Shown piece after piece: positions 49,013 to 58,867 of a DNA stretch of 64,000 nt. Source of the stretch: Aurifilum marmelostoma (taxonomy: Eukaryota; Ascomycota; Sordariomycetes; Diaporthales; Cryphonectriaceae). The notes under the pieces are model-generated. The model was not told where the DNA came from and made no database searches. It worked only from the letters and a program-made list of their open reading frames with translations. The DNA lies in contig JAMXSV010000023.1 in NCBI GenBank assembly GCA_027559495.1, positions 1,922,001-1,986,000 of the forward strand. Reading direction: 5' to 3'. Position numbers and translations under genes: made by a program. How positions within the stretch are numbered: the stretch's first letter is position 1; each line of letters opens with the position of its first letter.

Positions 49013-50523
49013 ACTCTATGTGGAGTATCCAAACAGGAGTGAGATGAGTATGATCACTGGGTAGGACGGGTTGAAAGATGCTACATGAGAATTGAAGACA
49101 AGAAAGAAGGGAAATTTGATGACGTTAGACCGTATATTTGACGTCCTGCTCTATCTAAGTCTTTGGAACTTTTGGCTGTTGATTCCGCTGTAGACATTAG
49201 TTCCTGCGGTTGGTAGTGTTGGACTCTCGCCAGTGTTACACCACAGAATATGACCCGACTGTTCTTGACCAACGTGCCTAGGGGGCGGGCAGGGGTTGAG
49301 CAGACCGCGCCCTGCAAGCTGCATCGCTCCTTTGGAGCTTCCTCGTGCCGCCGTAGTGCTGCGTTCTTGACAATGACATGCTTCGGCCTGCGCCTGCGAG
49401 GCAGTTAGGATCTGCCAGTGGGTGGCGACGACAAGCGCACCCATTGGGCTTACGCATGCTGAGTCAACTCCTCAGGACGGAAAATTCCTCCAGAACCACA
49501 TGCCTCAGAATTTTGGTTACTGGCCGAGTTGGGTGCAAATCCACCACGACGGACAGCTCGTACTTTCACAGGGTAAGAAAGGGGGGCTTTGGCTCTGTGG
49601 AGAATCGGGGTGGAGTTGCATTTTACCGTAGTACATACATAACCATGCTCGCATACTCGCCTATAAAACCCTACACTGACTGACAATGGACTACTACTGC
49701 TGCCACACCAAGACTAGCCCAACTCTTGACAGTGCTGATCCACACCTCAGCTACAATGCATCTTTTCCATAAAGTACTTAGTGTTTCGGCCCCCACGTGG
49801 TTGGCCATGTAGGATCTGCTCTTCCTTAGGACCGTGTATCTGCTCTAATTAATCCATTCGATGTCGAAGCAGACCCAGGTCGTGATCTGTTGAAAAACTC
49901 CCCCTTCCTGCACACAACCGGATGTAAGCTGATTGTATTGACTTGACTCCTCCGATCCTCTCATTGTCCCTCACCGCATTGGGACTGCCGACTCAGGAAG
50001 ATGATAGCTTGAAGAGTCAGGGGAGCCGGGGCACACGCGAAGTGAGTTGGGGGGTTGGAGAGGGGGGGGGGGGGGGCGGGCGCATAACAACATCTCGATA
50101 CAGAGATATGTTCGGTCGTCTACCATTCAGATAATCGTGGCATAAATAAACATGTCACACGTCCTAAGAAGGAGGCTCCGCACCAATCGAATTGCATTCA
50201 CTGCGTGTGGCTTGGCCAAGACAAGGGTGGATCTACACTACCCTCCTAGTGAGTGGTCGAGGCTCGAGAGGAGACGACAGCATGTTCAAGAATAGGTTTG
50301 GCCGGAGAAGGAAAACAGAAAAAACATGAAGAAGAGGCAAGCTGAAGATATCTAATCTCCTGGGCGGTGAACTCCGTTCTGGGTCTGTGTCGAGCCTTGA
50401 CAGTATTTATATCAGGTATCGTATCCATAGATCAGGACTAATTTGCATACTGCTCGGTCCCCAGACCTTATAGCCATCCTTCTTCCAAGTGTTCGTCATT
50501 ATATTTCTATCTCTACGGCATCC
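49013..50523. other. Divergent intergenic region between the GMC and UbiA-type genes
   Basis: 1.5 kb that must hold both promoters. It contains a G run at 50,062-50,080 and short unconvincing ORFs. No third gene supported. Confidence 0.5.
50062..50080. repeat. Poly-G run
   Basis: About 14-16 consecutive G with one C; exact length may be a sequencing uncertainty. Confidence 0.8.
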
Positions 50524-51492
50524 ATGACACACACCATGTCGTCCTTACTATATCACGTCCGAACCATCTATCTCTTCAGCCATAATGACATCAAAGTCGC
50601 CATCTACATGGGTTTCCTCTTCGGTGCACTGAACGCCTATGTCGCGTCTGTGTTTGCTATGGGTCCATCTCTATCTTTCCAACAGATATTCAGGTCTGCG
50701 CCCGCAATGCTCTTGTGGTCCTGGAGTCACCTGTTTCTCTTCAACCTTCACAACCAGCGCCATGTTTCTTCCATCGCCGAAGACGCTATCAACAAGCCCT
50801 GGAGACCTCTGCCAGCGGGACGCCTGACCCCTCAACAGGCAACTTGGATGATGTACTGCATGTATCCAGTCGTCTTCCTCGTCTCCTTGAACGCGGGCGG
50901 CCTTGGCCCATGTCTTGTAGAAACAGCTTTGTGTCTGTGGTACAACGAGCTGGGAGGATCGTCCAACCCTTTCCTGAAGAATGCCCTTAACGCCTTTGGG
51001 TTCTGCTGCTTCTTCGCCGGGCCTCTCGAGGTGGTCACAGGCCACTCGGTCTTCTCGGGCGATATGAAGGCAGCTACCTGGCTTCTCATTCTTGCCTCCG
51101 CTATCACAACCATGAGCCATGCTCAGGATTTCCGGGACATGGTGGGAGACAAAGCCGCCAATCGCAAGACCATACCACTTCTTATCGGCGATATGAACGC
51201 CCGGGTGGTTCTGGCACTTGGTGTCGCAGCTTGGACGGCCGTGGCCTGCTGGTTTTGGGAAGCAGGGCCCGGAGATAGTCTTGCTGCCTGGACTGCTGGC
51301 TTCACAATGGTTGGGAACTTTTTCAGGGACAGGACGCAGAAGGGCGATTCTTTGTCGTGGAAATTATTCCCGCTTTGGTTGCTTGGTTTGTTTCTGCTCC
51401 CCATTCGCATCGGAGGGGCACCATGGGTATCATCTTCCCAGGCGGAATATGTGCTGTCGCCAAATGTATCTACGATGATTGGTGTGCTTTGA
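50524..51492 (+). CDS. UbiA-family integral membrane prenyltransferase or terpene cyclase
   Basis: Single exon, 322 aa. The ATG at 50,524 was chosen because the frame upstream to 50,443 has no ATG; a second Met follows at residue 5. The first Asp-rich motif is at residues about 77-97 (NQRHVSSIAEDAINKPWRPL) and the second at about 203-210 (DFRDMVGD), followed by NRKTIPLLIGD. These match the two metal/diphosphate-binding loops of UbiA proteins. Seven to eight hydrophobic helices surround them (for example AIYMGFLFGALNAYVASVF, AMLLWSWSHLFLFNL, PVVFLVSLNAG, WLLILASAITT, LFPLWLLGLFLLPI). Fungal relatives include aromatic prenyltransferases and UbiA-type terpene cyclases (fumagillin-pathway type). 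Which reaction applies here cannot be told. Location: internal membrane. The neighbouring GMC oxidoreductase could act on the product. Confidence 0.88.
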   Translation: MTHTMSSLLYHVRTIYLFSHNDIKVAIYMGFLFGALNAYVASVFAMGPSLSFQQIFRSAPAMLLWSWSHLFLFNLHNQRHVSSIAEDAINKPWRPLPAGRLTPQQATWMMYCMYPVVFLVSLNAGGLGPCLVETALCLWYNELGGSSNPFLKNALNAFGFCCFFAGPLEVVTGHSVFSGDMKAATWLLILASAITTMSHAQDFRDMVGDKAANRKTIPLLIGDMNARVVLALGVAAWTAVACWFWEAGPGDSLAAWTAGFTMVGNFFRDRTQKGDSLSWKLFPLWLLGLFLLPIRIGGAPWVSSSQAEYVLSPNVSTMIGVL

Positions 51493-53172
51493 GCCAATCC
51501 CACTTTATAGATCTATATTGATGTTATAAATTAAAATAGGATCTCTCGATCACTTGAGATGTGATTGCTCGCAATATGGACCAGACGAACTTGGAACTCT
51601 TGTGGTTAGCCCTGAAGTATCTCACCATGCATTCTCTATACCATAGTACAACTTCATAGCTTGTGTCTTTAGTCACGTATATCAGGGGCTTCCACCTAGC
51701 TCCTCCTGAGTTCTGGTGCCGTGCTGCTCTGCTGGTCTCGATTGCAATGAGATTACGACGTGGACCGGTGAAGCCAAAATACTCGAATCGGTCGACACTT
51801 TTTTCTAAATGCCTGCCCGCTGGGCTAATGATATACAATCATACGTAGATCCACCGCTCCGGCCGAAAGACCCCACCAAGCTGAATCTGACCCGCAGATA
51901 ATCACCTTGTTGCCAGCTATGGTTGGTTGTCATCTAGAAGGGCTCGATGTTTTGCTCCGCTCGGTCCTGTCACTGAACTGTGGTGGCAAGATGAATCATC
52001 TGGTGAACCGAGGTTGATGGGTCCTGCTGGAATGGGATGGACCTCGAGGAAAGCTGAATCCGCACGATTAATCTTCAGTCTGAGCCATCGTGGGTTGCTA
52101 GTGTTCCCTAAATGGCGATCAATATAAATAAGCACCTCCTGTTCCCAATTGCGGGTCATTTCTGCTTACGTTGATGATTTTCCGGGGCTGCTCGGGATTT
52201 GAATGCAGCAGTTGCACGCGACATTCCTGGGGCAGGGTGTGGTGCATGGATGGAAGGATGCTCACATCAAACTTCAACGGGCGGCCGAGGCTGGGCGGCT
52301 GGGGTTTCGATGACGAGAGCTCTCTTCAAGCAGAAGATCGTCATTTTTTCTTTTTAAGGGTGGCGATATTGGCGGCTTATTCACGCCCATCACCCTAGGT
52401 ACTGTGTACAGTCAGACTAGAAGAGGAGTCAGCTACGGAGACTCGCCTTGGGTAACATGGCGTTCTGAATGCTACGTCAGTCCAAGAGCAGAGTACTTAA
52501 GTAGTCACGCAGATCTTTGATATTGCGTCGCAGAGCGCGCGAGAGGACTACCAGCAGGAGCACGGGATTCCTTTCCCACTTTTTTGTGCAGCCCCAGGAG
52601 CACCTATACACCCTGCGACAGTTGTCCGTGGAACTCCAACGCGCCAAGTCATGCGTGTGATTTGAGGAGGTGTGAGAGGCAGCGTTGGGTCGAAAATACA
52701 AGATCTCGCAGAATCAAGAGTGTTCAATACAGCTCTCTCAATGCTACGGCTTCATAAAGAGAGGCAATAGGGTCTACAATTGCCTTTGGACTAATAATAG
52801 CTATCATTAGTGAGAAGGTAGGGAGCCGATCTCAACGGCACCCGGACTTTTGCATGATTTAGCCTGCCCATTGGTGAGAGGCACACAACCAGCCGACGTT
52901 GCTGTTGGGCTACACAGAACCACGGAAACGATCTGGAGGATTCATCCCCAAGGTGAAGATGAAGAATCCTACGTAATCCTTGGTCTTTTGGTTGGTTGGT
53001 TGTTGCTCGAGCCTCAAGGACTGCTCTCTGCCTAACACCACATTTCACCCATTCCTCATCTGCAATAAGTTTCTTCCCTTAAACTTGGTTCCTTAGCTTA
53101 AGGTAGTCACTCGTAGTCTAGAGTGACTCTTTTTTGTGGTCCTCTTTCTTAACAGTTCACTCCCGGTTCTTG
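51493..53172. other. Intergenic region
   Basis: 1.7 kb between the UbiA-type and PTH11-like genes. Short ORFs on both strands, none with domain motifs. 51,500-51,550 is AT-rich and probably the 3' end of the UbiA-type transcript. Confidence 0.5.
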
Positions 53173-54443
53173 ATGGCCATGGCACTTCCGCTAGGGGCGA
53201 CGCAGGTGGTGATAGTTTCATTTGTTTCGTTTGGCCTCGCTGCGACTGCGCTTGTACTTCGACTCTGGTCAAGACGAATCAACAATGTCGCCCTCGCCTC
53301 CCACGATTACTTTGCCATCGCGGCTGGTATATTTACGGTCGGGATCGTGGTGGTGTTTCTTCTAGGCAAGACCATGGCGGCTTATTCGAACCCTTTGTCA
53401 AGGGTCTTGAACATGGCTGACGTCTTTCACAGCTGCCTTCGCCGCCGGACTAGGCGAACATGTCACGGTTCTTCTCACTACGGCTCCTTGGAAGTTCACT
53501 CTCCATATGAAGGTATGCCCAAGCGCAACTTTGCGTCCGAGTTCAAATAGTGCCCAGCTAACGTAGTTATTTCCCAGCTGTTCGTTCCAGCACAACCACT
53601 CTGGGCTGCGGCTAATTCTTGCGTAAAATTCTCGATACTGTCGCTATACATTATCCTTTTCCCCCTGAAATGGTTTCTCAGGGTCTGCTACGGCACCATG
53701 GCGATTACTACAGCCTACTTCGTCATGGTATTTCTCGAATCATTTCTTTTGTGCAAGCCAGTACAATATAACTGGGATAAATCGATTGAGGGCACCTGCA
53801 ACGGCGAGAGAACCGCTTACCTCGCGGCCGGCATTATAAATCTCCTCATCGACATATTTATCGTCATATTGCCGATGCCATTGGTCTTTCGCCTTCAGAT
53901 GAATCTGGTCAAGCGCATCTCGGTGGCTGCAATGTTTAGCCTGGGAGCTGTGTCAGTTACACCTTGAACCCGAATCTCCTATTGCCTGAGATGCCGACTG
54001 CGTAGCTGACCGCCTTGTGAGCTAGAATCTGTGTGATATCGCTAATGAGGGTGCTCTGGCTCGCCAGCTGGGACACTGAAGACCTCACCTTCACAGTGAA
54101 GACACTTGCCATCTACTCGATTCTCGAACCGACGCTTGGTATCGTGAACGCCTGTCTGCCTACAATGAAGCCAGCACTGGTCCATATATTCGGACCGAGC
54201 GGCCTCAACTGGAGCCGAAAATCAACCAGCAAGACCTCGAACCTCATCAACACTAGCCGGAACCGAAGGCTCAACGGCAACGCCAAGGGCGCGCTCACTA
54301 TCGACTTCGAACGGCTCGATGACGAGTATCCACTCCATGAGGCTCAGGTGCAAAGTTTCCCTAATTGCAGTAATGCTGTTGGAGACAATATCACCGTCCA
54401 TCGAGAGTTCAGAGTGACGAATGTGTCTGCAGAGACCGTATAA
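53173..54443 (+). CDS. PTH11-like (fungal rhodopsin-domain) seven-helix membrane protein, with a GC-AG intron
   Basis: Exons 53,173-53,365; 53,433-53,512; 53,578-53,951; 54,026-54,443 join in phase; 354 aa. Intron 1 (53,366-53,432) begins GCAAG and ends CACAG with a GCTGAC branch site. No GT donor in the right phase keeps helix 2, whereas GC-AG gives ..VVVFLLAAFAAGLGEHV.. as the family requires. Introns 2 and 3 are GT-AG (GTATGC, GTCAGT). Helices: TQVVIVSFVSFGLAATALVL, DYFAIAAGIFTVGIVVVFLL, the CVKFSILSLYIILFP segment, the YGTMAITTAYFVMVFLESFLLC helix and the LAAGIINLLIDIFIVILPMPL helix, then SVAAMFSLGAVICVISLMRVL; a soluble tail follows. No CFEM domain. The family includes the Pth11 surface receptor of Magnaporthe; ligand unknown here. 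Confidence 0.88.
53366..53432 (+). other. GC-AG intron in the PTH11-like gene
   Basis: 67-bp intron with donor GCAAGA and acceptor TTTCACAG; the branch site GCTGAC lies about 16 bp before the end. Confidence 0.75.
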
Positions 54444-55104
54444 GGCGGAGGTGTCACACGTCGAGTACCTGAGGACCAAGTCTACTGACATATGTCATCA
54501 TGGATCTCTCGGATTTTGTTGGCAAAGATGGTGGGAATAATGATCTTCGTCTGAGCGAGCAAATCCATTACAATGTGGCAAGCATTGCTGAAGGGCTCAA
54601 TTCGAAGACGCTGGATGTGCAAGCTGCACCAAACCCAAGGAGTTGTTGAAGAATCCAATCATACGAAATATATATATGTAATCAGTAACCTATTGGTCAA
54701 TAGCCTGCATTTTAATGCTGTGTTTTCACTTGCTCTCGCTGCTGATTGATTACATGATGCTACCACGGCGCCATGGAAGGGGTGGTTAAGACGAGTGTTA
54801 CCCAGCAAGGTTTGACTGATTAATTCTTTTCCGTGAAAACCATATAGCCCCGCAAATTGTCTGGAATACGTTTGGTCAGCCCCTTGTTGAGTATTAGCCA
54901 ATCTACAGTGATCATACAACCAAAGACCATCACTCGAACCAGCCCTCCCCACTTCCCCCTCCAACTCCCGTCTCCTCCGAAAGAAGACAATCAAACCAAA
55001 GCCGAACAAGGCTGACAGATAACATGCAAGAAATGAACAGTACAATCTAGGACATGGCTACATCAACAAGTACAAAACCTCCTTCCGAGGCATTTGGCGA
55101 ATAA
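54444..55104. other. Convergent 3' intergenic region
   Basis: 660 bp after the PTH11-like stop and before the stop of the next, convergent gene. The minus-strand ORF at 54,659-55,045 has no support. Nothing else seen. Confidence 0.5.
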
Positions 55105-56608
55105 TCATGTGGCACTGCGCCGCTTCTTCCAATGTTCCTTCAGCTGCTGTCTGATGGCGTACGACCGTTCCTTGGCGTAGGTTTGTCCATTTCTGAGACC
55201 CCGCCGGCCGTCTCTGAACGCTTGCCGAGAGTCAGTAAGGACTGTCGATTGGACAGGATATTGATGGTACTCAAGAGTGCCATCTTCCGTTGGGGCAGCA
55301 TAATGGGCAAAAATCGTGAGTCTGGAGCCGTCTGTGATAAAGGTTGTAACATTGGCGTGGCCGGGAGGGTCAGGTTGACCGAGATAGGAAAGCGCCTGGT
55401 TCCGGGCGTAAACAAGGGCCGCCCCATCATAAGCCGCTTGTACTGCTGCATGTCGCATATCTTTTTCAGGCGCCTTAAACTCGCCAGCTATGTGTGGTAA
55501 GACCAGTGAATGGGGATCATCCTCGTGCAGAAAGGCCCCTTTGACATGCTGGATGACCGGAAATGGGCGATAGGCTGAGAAAGTGAGGCCCTCAACGAAG
55601 TCAGGCTGCGGAGCAGACAAGCCATTGTTCAGCTCAGCATCCTCAGGAAAGCCGCTGAACGGCTTATTCACTACTTGGCGATAGAACTCCTTGTCGTCAT
55701 GCTGTTCCAACAGAGCACCGTTCATCCCAAAGGCTATCCCTGCTTCATTAGTAGTTGCCCCGACTCGTCTGGCGTAAGACTTAAACTCTGACTCTGTGGG
55801 CGAAGCGGTACCGCGGGACTTGGCGAGTCGTTCTTGTATATCCTCGAGGTTTGTAGGTGGACTGGACGTATATCTATCGAGGATACCGTTCTCAAGAGCC
55901 TGACGAGCAAACCCAGATGATGTGGACGAGAGGGTGTGCGTTTTGGACCACTGAACGGTGGATTTGAGTGGAGAAGACGTCGACGCTTGCGTGGGTGCCT
56001 TCTTTGTTGTCATTCTGTTGTAGCGGGCCAAGTTTCTTCGCGTCAGAGGCATCCAATGTACCTGACGCTCGTGATCGCAGTCGTGGTTGTGATCGAGTTC
56101 GTCGTTGTCGTTGTCGTTGCGAATACTCCGGGATTGCAATGGCGTCACCAGAGAGATTTGTTCTTTTTCTTGTTCCTCTATAAAGGGCTCAATGCCTGGG
56201 GTGGGTTGGCCTTTGGGGGGCCCAGACTCCCGGTGCACACTCTACAAGATTCATTAGAAATTGCTTGTATGTATGAAAGATAACGCTGTGTTGTCTTACC
56301 TTGGGATTTAGTATTCTTCCTTGGTTCTCAGCCCTTGATTGTTGTGTAACATGTGTCTGTAGCAAACCAGCTTGCCTTGACAATGCTGGGCGAAGGCTCT
56401 TCAAACTCTTGACCTCTATTTTGTTGGGGGAGGTTGAATTGGCAATACAAAGAGAATCTTCGCCGACTGCAGACTGATGCTGTATTTGAGGCTTCACACT
56501 TGGATCCTTTACTCTTGCAGTGGTGTCTTGCAGTTGCTCCTTTTTGGTGGCATCGAGGGATTTATAAAGCGAGCGCCGTGCTCTCGATCTTAGACTCTTC
56601 TTGCCCAT
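55105..56608 (-). CDS. Uncharacterised fungal protein with probable PD-(D/E)XK-like (DUF7924-like) domain
   Basis: Exon 1 56,608-56,300, intron 56,299-56,242 (GTAAGA..CTTGTAG, 58 bp, phase 0), exon 2 56,241-55,105; 481 aa. The start MGKKSLRSRARRSLYKSLD is basic; an in-frame upstream ORF lacks an ATG before 56,608 that I would prefer. The first 250 residues are polar and low in structure, with a DNDNDELDHNHD stretch. The C-terminal part has VLPHIAGEFKAPEKDMRHAA (E-x-K as in the nuclease-like core), AYDGAALVYARNQAL, then NVTTFITDGSRLTIFAHY. This order (E-x-K strand, helix with AxxGAAxV, then a strand with xTxxxDG) resembles fungal DUF7924 proteins, which are distant PD-(D/E)XK-fold relatives. 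It ends with a basic Arg/Lys helix. Function unknown; family by motif memory only. Confidence 0.75.
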
Positions 56609-57703
56609 GGTAATTATAACCCCGCTGGCCAGGCGAGAAAACGTCAGATGTATCGAATAATTGTTCAAGCGGCTCGTATTCACAGCAGGGTGGCTGAAGA
56701 TATATCATAACTCCGGGTCTTTCATAGCTATATGGTTTGTTTGAAACTCAGGCGGCTGTGACAGAAGATCCAGGAAGATACCCAGCAAGTAATTGAGGTA
56801 ATTTCCACAAATAGGACATTTTCATTGTCAGACCCCATGCTCAAATAGTATAGCTGTGGTTTTGTTTCACACCTCTTTGTTAAAGTCTGCATGGGGAAGT
56901 TGTCAAAGGAAATCCAAGTGTTGACTTGTGAGTACGGCAGCCTTTCTTGTCAAGCTTTTGTCCAAGTCCATGCTTCGGTCCTCTCGGGCCAATGGACTTT
57001 CCCTAACACAGCCCTGCATTTAGTTGCTACACCTTCACCCAATATACCAGCTGGGTTGTCCTAGAAAATGTAAAATGCCTTGTGTAAGAGTTGTGACTTA
57101 ATTTATTGGCCGAACAATACTTACTGCAGAGAGGAAGTCACACTTTGATCCCTATTATTCTTGTCAGTTGATTCCCTTGAGCTACATGGGAAATTGAGAT
57201 ATATGGTGTTCACAGTCTGTCGAATATCCTTTGTAGGTGCAAGGAAAGGCTAATGCAGACATTTAGGCTTTCATTGAACTCTAAATAAAACAGTCATCAA
57301 CAAAGGGTTTGTATCTTGTCCTAGGCAACCCGCGAAGAGTGGCTTGCTCAGGGCGTCCTCAAGCCACTTCATTCTGTAAGATGACGTGCATCATGGGAAT
57401 GAAGTGATAAATTCATGACAATGAGGCTGTGAAAAAATCATTACATCTTATCTCCTTTATCCTTCTCCACTTTGAAGGCTAAGCTGTCTTCTACCTCGCC
57501 TCGGTGTAAGGCCCAGGCCAGCAGTCCAGAGAGACCAGTGCATTCTTGTAGGCAAGGCATATGGTCACTTGAAGTGAGAACAAATGGAAAAATATCATAA
57601 GTTCCAATTGCTGCACCTGCATATGGACTATGAACTTGCTTTTAACTCTTTGGCAAGACAGAGTATGTCTTCATAGTAATGCGTCAATGAGCTGGTGACG
57701 AAC
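56609..57703. other. Intergenic region
   Basis: 1.1 kb of moderately AT-rich sequence between two minus-strand genes. No ORF of note; includes the promoter of the preceding gene. Confidence 0.5.
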
Positions 57704-58780
57704 TCAAGACACTGCTACCTGGAAGCTGTTCCATGCAGCTCCACTATCCTCCCAGCACTCATTTGCATTGGTCAGATTGATAACCTCAGCAACAGCATCC
57801 TGACATGCATCATCCTCATATACTAGAATGTGGATGCTTCTTCCGAACAGGTTCTGCCCGACCGCCTGGGTCAAAGCGCTGAAAGCCTCGTTCGCCTGGT
57901 GGCAAACCCCCAGATTCCCGATCTTGATCGTCTCGAAAGCACTGTTGCAGCAGGAATTTGAGTAAAGATTCAGTGTGACAGTGTTGTCATCTGTATTGCT
58001 CGGTTGGGTGATGGTGCACGAGCCGCTGTTTGAATGCGTGATGTCGATCGAGTAGAAGTGCATGTCGGACATCGAGTCGCCTTGCAGGTAGTTTCCAACC
58101 TTGAAGTACGAGTCCGGCCCCTCAAGCTCATAAGTCGACAATACGTGGAAACCCTCATCGTTGATCTGCACTGACAAGTTGTTGTTCTCGTATCGGATTT
58201 CGTAGGAGAAAGGAGTGCCGACTGGGACGCTCCCGACAGTGGTCGTGATCTGATTTCCTCCCGCAGTGGTCTGCTCGACTCCCATGACGAGTGCTCCGCT
58301 GTCGTAATAATACAGCTCACAGACTGGTTTCGAGGAGATGCTGTCGTCGATATGAATCTGTCCCACGCACGTCGAACCGCCAGCGTCGAAGACCGCTAGT
58401 GAGGCGCTCAGCCTATTGACGGAATCATACGGAGACCAGCTGGATGGGCTGATCTCGCGCAGCTCCGTGCGGCAGTGTGAGCTGCCCGGGGTTGTGACAC
58501 AGCCTGTGTTCGCAGGAGTACCAGGCACCTTCATTCCGAGCGAGCCATCGGCTGTGTTGGTGAAGAAGTACTGGTCCTGAAAGCCGTCACAGCCCTCGAG
58601 CTCCGAGGCCGGGATTGTAGTGATACCCCCAGATGAGTCTGCGACGGGGAGCTGCAAGTTGAAGATGCTCAGGTCGAAATTCCCACCAGGTGCGCAGACC
58701 GGGTTCAAGGCTGATGCGTGATGCAACACTGTGAGGCCGAGCAACAGGCCGGCGTAGACGAGAAGATGGCAAGGACCCAT
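57704..58780 (-). CDS. Secreted PL7-type (alginate-lyase-fold) polysaccharide lyase with Cys-rich C-terminal domain
   Basis: Single exon, 358 aa from the ATG at 58,780. This start gives a standard signal peptide (MGPCHLLVYAGLLLGLTVL..ASA). In-frame ATGs at 58,816 and 58,840 are possible but put a basic stretch before it. The three PL7 hallmarks are present in order: RTELREIS, QIHIDD and YFKVGNYLQG (family R-S/T-E-L-R, Q-I/V-H, YFKxGxYxQ). These line the active groove of the beta-jelly roll and hold the catalytic Arg, Gln, His and Tyr. PL7 enzymes cleave alginate or related uronic-acid polymers by beta-elimination; in a land fungus the target may be another glucuronan. After about residue 250 there is an extra domain of about 105 residues with Cys in SGSC, SCCN, GVC, DDAC and ANEC. 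A TATA-like motif lies at 58,856-58,867. Confidence 0.88.
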   Translation of the reverse strand: MGPCHLLVYAGLLLGLTVLHHASALNPVCAPGGNFDLSIFNLQLPVADSSGGITTIPASELEGCDGFQDQYFFTNTADGSLGMKVPGTPANTGCVTTPGSSHCRTELREISPSSWSPYDSVNRLSASLAVFDAGGSTCVGQIHIDDSISSKPVCELYYYDSGALVMGVEQTTAGGNQITTTVGSVPVGTPFSYEIRYENNNLSVQINDEGFHVLSTYELEGPDSYFKVGNYLQGDSMSDMHFYSIDITHSNSGSCTITQPSNTDDNTVTLNLYSNSCCNSAFETIKIGNLGVCHQANEAFSALTQAVGQNLFGRSIHILVYEDDACQDAVAEVINLTNANECWEDSGAAWNSFQVAVS

Positions 58781-58855
58781 ATTGGAAGCAGAATATCGAA
58801 TGAATCCACGACGCATGATGAGCCACCTGAGATGTATCATCTGTATGGACACTCC

Positions 58856-58867
58856 ATGGCTTATATA
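58856..58867 (-). promoter_or_regulatory. TATA box of the PL7 gene (putative)
   Basis: The minus strand reads GGTATATAAGCC about 80 bp before the chosen ATG, consistent with transcription starting near 58,820-58,830 and thus with the ATG at 58,780 or 58,816. Confidence 0.45.
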
